64,000 nt of DNA from Agathobacter sp. (GTDB lineage Bacteria; Bacillota; Clostridia; Lachnospirales; Lachnospiraceae), in contig JALEKN010000036.1 in the NCBI GenBank assembly GCA_022769125.1, positions 1 to 64,000 of the forward strand, given 5' to 3'. How positions within the stretch are numbered: position 1 is the stretch's first letter; every line of letters begins with the position of its first letter. Under the pieces are notes generated by a model. The model was not told the origin of the DNA, did not search any database, and worked only from the letters and a program-made list of their open reading frames with translations. Positions 60,422 to 64,000 of the stretch are shown here, piece after piece. The position numbers and the translations under genes were made by a program.

Positions 60422-60685
60422 ATGGTAGCAAAGGACGTAAAAATCATTAACGAGCAGGGACTTCATATGAGACCGGCAGGTGAATTCGCGAAGGAAATGA
60501 CAAAGTTTGATTCTGATGTGACATTGGTATTTGGAGGAAAGAGAATCAACGCAAAGAGCGTGATGCTGATCATCTCCGCATGCATTAAGTGTGGGGCTGA
60601 ACTTACGATCGAGTGCAGCGGAACCGACGAAGAGGCTGCTCTTGCAAAGGCTGTGGAACTGGTGGAATCCGGTTTCGGTGAGTAG
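60422..60685 (+). CDS. ptsH: Phosphocarrier protein HPr
   Basis: 87 residues. H15 (EQGLHMRPAG) is the phosphorylation site used by enzyme I, and S46 (INAKSVMLI) is the HPr-kinase site of Firmicutes. This copy is in the fructose operon, so fructose induces general PTS supply. Its own ribosome site AAAGGAG is present. It may be the main HPr or a second copy; only the genome can show this. Confidence 0.96.
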   Translation: MVAKDVKIINEQGLHMRPAGEFAKEMTKFDSDVTLVFGGKRINAKSVMLIISACIKCGAELTIECSGTDEEAALAKAVELVESGFGE

Positions 60686-60705
60686 ATAAAAAGGGGAGAA
60701 GAACG

Positions 60706-62409
60706 ATGGTAAAGGGCATAGGCGGTTCAGCAGGATATGGTGTTGGAAAAATTGTGATCATCTCAAATGCAAAACCGGAATATACGGTCAGGCCGGTTAA
60801 AGATACGGAGGCTGAGGTAAAGCGTTATGAGGATGCAGTGGAGGCTTTTGAAGCAAAAACGCAGGCAATGGCTGATTCCATGCGGGGAAAAGTGGGAGAC
60901 CACAACGCGGAAATCCTTGAGGGACACATTCTGCTTTTGAAAGACCCGGGAATGGAAGAAATCGTAAAAAGTACGATAAAGAGCGGCACATGCGCGGAAG
61001 CGGCATTTGAGAGTGCGTGTGATATGTTTATCCAGATGTTCCAGTCAACAGGGGATGAATTATTGCAACAGCGTGTGACGGATATGAATGATATCCGCAC
61101 ACGGATGCTGAAGATTCTGACGAACACCCCGGATATCAACATTGCAGATGTACCGGAGGGAACTGTCCTTGTGGCGGAAGATCTTACACCATCTATGACG
61201 GCGGGGATTGTAAAAGAACATGTGACCGGTATCATAACGGAGGTGGGAGGCAAGACTTCCCACTCCGCAATTCTGGCGAGGGCCTTGCAGATTCCGGCAG
61301 TCTTAAGCGTCAGTGGAATTGTTTCCATGGTACATGACGGAATGGAAGCTGCGGTTGACGGTGTGGCAGGAACCTGCATTCTTGAGCCGGATGAGGCAGA
61401 GAAAGAAGCGTATCTGACCAAGCGTGCGGATTTTCTGCGTGAGCAGGAGATGCTTGTGATCTACAAAGGCAAGGACACGCAGACAGCGGATGGCTGCAAG
61501 GTGGAGCTGTTTGGCAATATCGGTAATCCGGATGAGGCAGAGCAGGTAGTTTCCTGTGACGGAGAAGGAGTCGGACTGTTCCGCACAGAGTTTTTGTTCA
61601 TGGGTGCAAGCAGCCTGCCATCAGAGGAAGACCAGTTTGCTGCATACAAAAAGGCAGCAGAGACAATGCAGGGAAAGGCTGTGATCATCCGGACGCTCGA
61701 TGTAGGTGGCGACAAGGATATTCCATACCTCGGACTTACGAAGGAGGATAATCCATTTTTGGGATATCGGGCAGTACGTTACTGCCTGCAGCATGAGGAA
61801 ATGTACCGGGGACAGCTTCGCGCCCTGCTTCGCGCAAGTGCATTTGGCGATATCCGGATCATGGTTCCGCTTGTAACCTGTGTGGAAGAAATCCGGCAGG
61901 TGAAGGAACTCTTAAAAGAACTCATGAGTGAATTGGATGCAGAGGGAAGAAAGTATAACAAGGATATTCCGGTTGGTGTGATGATCGAGACTCCGGCGGC
62001 AAGCCTGATCGCTGACCTGCTTGCAAAGGAAGCGGATTTCTTCAGTATCGGAACGAATGATCTGACCCAGTACACGATGGCGGTCGATCGTGGAAACGCA
62101 AAAGTTTCCTATCTGTATTCGGCATATCAGCCGGCAGTTCTCCGATCCATCAAGCATATCATTGAAGCCGGAAAAGAAGCCGGGATACCGGTCGGAATGT
62201 GTGGGGAGGCGGCTGCAGACCCGCTGCTGATTCCGCTTCTGATTTCCTTTGGGCTGGATGAATATTCCGTAAGTGCGACCTCGGTTCTGGCAACGAGAGG
62301 TACCATTGCAAAATGGACAAAGGCTGAGGCAGATGTACTTGCAAAAAAGGCACTATCACTCACAACGGAGCAGGAAGTTGAAGCACTGCTCGCTGGTGAA
62401 AAAAGATAA
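60706..62409 (+). CDS. ptsI: PTS enzyme I
   Basis: 567 residues, full length. VGGKTSHSAILARALQIPAV holds the phosphorylated histidine. The PEP-binding barrel shows GVGLFRTEFLFM, VIIRTLDVGGDKDIPYL, VGVMIETPAASLIADLLAKE and the C-terminal CGEAAADP. It passes phosphate from PEP to HPr. It lies 20 nt after ptsH and ends at a strong terminator. The combination fruR-fruK-fruA-ptsH-ptsI gives a self-sufficient fructose PTS. Confidence 0.97.
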   Translation: MVKGIGGSAGYGVGKIVIISNAKPEYTVRPVKDTEAEVKRYEDAVEAFEAKTQAMADSMRGKVGDHNAEILEGHILLLKDPGMEEIVKSTIKSGTCAEAAFESACDMFIQMFQSTGDELLQQRVTDMNDIRTRMLKILTNTPDINIADVPEGTVLVAEDLTPSMTAGIVKEHVTGIITEVGGKTSHSAILARALQIPAVLSVSGIVSMVHDGMEAAVDGVAGTCILEPDEAEKEAYLTKRADFLREQEMLVIYKGKDTQTADGCKVELFGNIGNPDEAEQVVSCDGEGVGLFRTEFLFMGASSLPSEEDQFAAYKKAAETMQGKAVIIRTLDVGGDKDIPYLGLTKEDNPFLGYRAVRYCLQHEEMYRGQLRALLRASAFGDIRIMVPLVTCVEEIRQVKELLKELMSELDAEGRKYNKDIPVGVMIETPAASLIADLLAKEADFFSIGTNDLTQYTMAVDRGNAKVSYLYSAYQPAVLRSIKHIIEAGKEAGIPVGMCGEAAADPLLIPLLISFGLDEYSVSATSVLATRGTIAKWTKAEADVLAKKALSLTTEQEVEALLAGEKR

Positions 62410-62430
62410 ATGGAGACGTAAATGAGGACA

Positions 62431-62471
62431 AGGTCGCAAACCGCAAAACATGCAGTTTGCGACCTTTTTTT
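62431..62471 (+). terminator. Terminator after ptsI
   Basis: 11-bp stem AGGTCGCAAAC/GTTTGCGACCT with a 13-nt loop, followed by T6. Confidence 0.92.
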
Positions 62472-62543
62472 GACAGATTTTTCCATATCATATATAATCT
62501 CTTATCATAAAACGAATCCCGGCAGGAGGAGGAAACGATTCAA

Positions 62544-64000
62544 ATGAAACGGATATGTAAAGTATTTGGATTTTTTGCGGCTTTTTGTTGTGCATTGTGC
62601 ATCGGATGCACAAGCAATCAGGAAAAGGAAGCAGAACCGGAGAGTGCTTTGGTTCTGTCCGATACAGAGGATACCCAGACGGAGAATGAGAATGAGACAG
62701 TAAGCTTGATCCGTCAGTATGGACTTGATATTCTCCCAAGCATAAAGGTGGAGGCAGGAAGCCCGGCACTGCTTCCGGAGTATTTCTTTGAGAATTATGA
62801 AAATCAGGAAATCGAGGTTGGACAGAGCCTGACAGCAGACGAACTAGCTGTCTGCAAAGCCGTGTATCAGATCCCTGTCACGTATCAGGAGCACGATCTG
62901 ACAATTGAGGTGGAGATCGTAGATACAACAGCGCCTGTCATCACGAAGGTGTCAGATATTTTGGTTAAGAGCGGCGATACGGTTGCATATAAAAAGGCAG
63001 TGGAGTATTCCGATAACAGCAGTAACGCGCTGACGCTCTCCATTGACAACTCGGCGGTTGATTTACAGACACCGGGCGAGTACAGCGTAAGCTATACAGT
63101 CACGGACGAGGGTGGAAATACCGCAACGATCGATGTACCACTTACGGTTGTGGAAGCTACGTCACACACGGAAGATGATGTCAGGGATCTGGCTCTTGCG
63201 GTTGTGGAAGAGATTGTGGATGAAAATGCGTCCAAGTATGATAATGCAAAAGAACTGTTCCAATGGGTACATTCAAACATACGTTACCAGCATGCCGCGG
63301 GAGACCGCAGTTCTGTCTGGGCGGGTGCGTATGAAGGGCTGCATGACGGCGCAGGAGACTGCTATGCGTTTTACGCAACGTATTCTGTGCTTCTGACCTA
63401 TGCGGGAATTGATAACCTTTGCGTTGCAAGAGTAAGTGACAGCAGCCATCATTGGTGGAATCTTGTAAATACCGGAGATGGCTGGTATCATTGCGATGCA
63501 AGTCCAAGACGTAACGGAGATAGATATTATTGTTTTATGCAGACGGATGCACAGGTTGCGGCATATACGAGGGCATATCCGGAGAAACCGGATTATTATA
63601 CCTTTGACGGTTCGCTGCTGCCGGAGCGTGAGACAACAATTATCGTGGGATATGATCCGGACACAATCTATGAAAAGTACAATACGGATGCGGTGGAACG
63701 CTATCTGGCAAGCATTCGTAAGGAAGCGGAAGACGATGAAGAGGCTTTGACGGACGACATTGATCAGGACGCGGATCTTGAGATTGAAGAGAATGAAGCA
63801 GAGAATGAAGCAGATAATGATGCGGAGAATGAAGCGGATAATGATGCGGATGATGATGACGAAAAGACGGATAAGAAGAAAGACAATAAAAACAGCAAAA
63901 AGAAAAAAAGTGATGAATCAGATATAAAAGATAAGACCAGTAATCCAGAAGATACGCAGGAAGAGGAGACAACAAAATCTTCAACCGAAAAGAAAAAGAA
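62544..64000 (+). CDS. Transglutaminase-like lipoprotein with acidic repeat tail (partial, runs off the window)
   Basis: At least 485 residues; the frame is open to the right edge. ATG 62544 follows AGGAGGAAACG and begins a lipoprotein signal (MKRICKVFGFFAAFCCALC, lipobox CIGC). Residues of roughly 90-200 contain one or two Ig-like domains (VDTTAPVITKVSD, DLQTPGEYSVSYTVTDEGGN). A transglutaminase/protease fold follows: Cys in GAGDCYAFYATYSVLL, His in SHHWWNLV and Asp in HCDASPRR form the triad. Beyond about 400 there is a low-complexity run of E/N/A/D repeats and then Lys/Ser-rich sequence. Likely a surface enzyme or peptidase of unknown substrate. Confidence 0.88.
   Translation, partial: MKRICKVFGFFAAFCCALCIGCTSNQEKEAEPESALVLSDTEDTQTENENETVSLIRQYGLDILPSIKVEAGSPALLPEYFFENYENQEIEVGQSLTADELAVCKAVYQIPVTYQEHDLTIEVEIVDTTAPVITKVSDILVKSGDTVAYKKAVEYSDNSSNALTLSIDNSAVDLQTPGEYSVSYTVTDEGGNTATIDVPLTVVEATSHTEDDVRDLALAVVEEIVDENASKYDNAKELFQWVHSNIRYQHAAGDRSSVWAGAYEGLHDGAGDCYAFYATYSVLLTYAGIDNLCVARVSDSSHHWWNLVNTGDGWYHCDASPRRNGDRYYCFMQTDAQVAAYTRAYPEKPDYYTFDGSLLPERETTIIVGYDPDTIYEKYNTDAVERYLASIRKEAEDDEEALTDDIDQDADLEIEENEAENEADNDAENEADNDADDDDEKTDKKKDNKNSKKKKSDESDIKDKTSNPEDTQEEETTKSSTEKKK

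Overview
The window looks like a chromosomal segment of a gut-type Firmicute of the family Lachnospiraceae (Roseburia/Agathobacter-like). The reasons are the sporulation/transition sigma factor SigH directly after an RlmB-type methyltransferase, a MecA adaptor, CheC/CheY signalling, extracellular and intracellular plant-glycan hydrolases (GH5, GH51), a fructose PTS, and several Lachnospiraceae-style c-di-GMP proteins. The genus is inference. No IS element, integrase, rRNA operon or CRISPR array was seen.

Layout. 1-1.5 kb: end of rlmB, sigH, mecA. 1.5-3.8 kb (minus strand): cheC-like, cheY and a membrane diguanylate cyclase in one operon. 3.9-6.5 kb: a cytosolic BMP-type binding protein with a ParB-like N-terminus, and a metallophosphoesterase. 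6.5-9.3 kb: tRNA-Thr(GGT) and a GH5 lipoprotein. 9.4-25.7 kb: the main find (below). 25.7-34.1 kb: a zinc-ribbon membrane protein, a DEDDh exonuclease, an XRE-like protein, an SGNH hydrolase, a LytTR regulator with a LiaF-like membrane partner, a methyltransferase, a 53-bp tandem hairpin array and a CarD-like factor. 34.2-43.4 kb: a cation/proton antiporter, GH51 arabinofuranosidase, an ArsR-type regulator, an EF-hand-like protein, a lytic transglycosylase, a LysA-like decarboxylase and an O-acetylhomoserine sulfhydrylase. 43.4-46.5 kb: a sensor operon whose first gene has an in-frame stop and whose second, a hybrid histidine kinase, has a frameshift. 46.5-50 kb: DNA glycosylase Tag, tRNA-Leu(CAA), a PBP-GGDEF protein and an autoregulated XRE pair. 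50.1-56.4 kb: an LTA-synthase-like enzyme, a YfhO protein and a SUV3-like helicase. 56.4-62.5 kb: fruR-fruK-fruA-ptsH-ptsI. The window ends inside a transglutaminase-like lipoprotein.

The candidate new system (9367-25724) is a 15-gene, same-strand, tightly packed cluster. In order it encodes a NifH-like ATPase; a first pair of nitrogenase component-1-like subunits; HypF, HypC, HypD and HypE; a TM1266-type small regulator; a second pair of component-1-like subunits; HydF and HydE; and a three-gene ABC-2 exporter. HypCDEF are known to build the Fe(CN)2CO unit of [NiFe]-hydrogenase. HydE and HydF belong to [FeFe]-hydrogenase H-cluster assembly. Here they sit together with nitrogenase-like electron-transfer and scaffold proteins, without HypA/HypB (nickel), HydG, a hydrogenase structural gene or NifB in the window. 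The simplest inference is a dedicated pathway that assembles or uses an organometallic Fe-CO/CN-type cofactor on a nitrogenase-like scaffold. A consensus promoter followed by a leader of about 290 nt with several hairpins precedes the cluster and may be a regulatory RNA.
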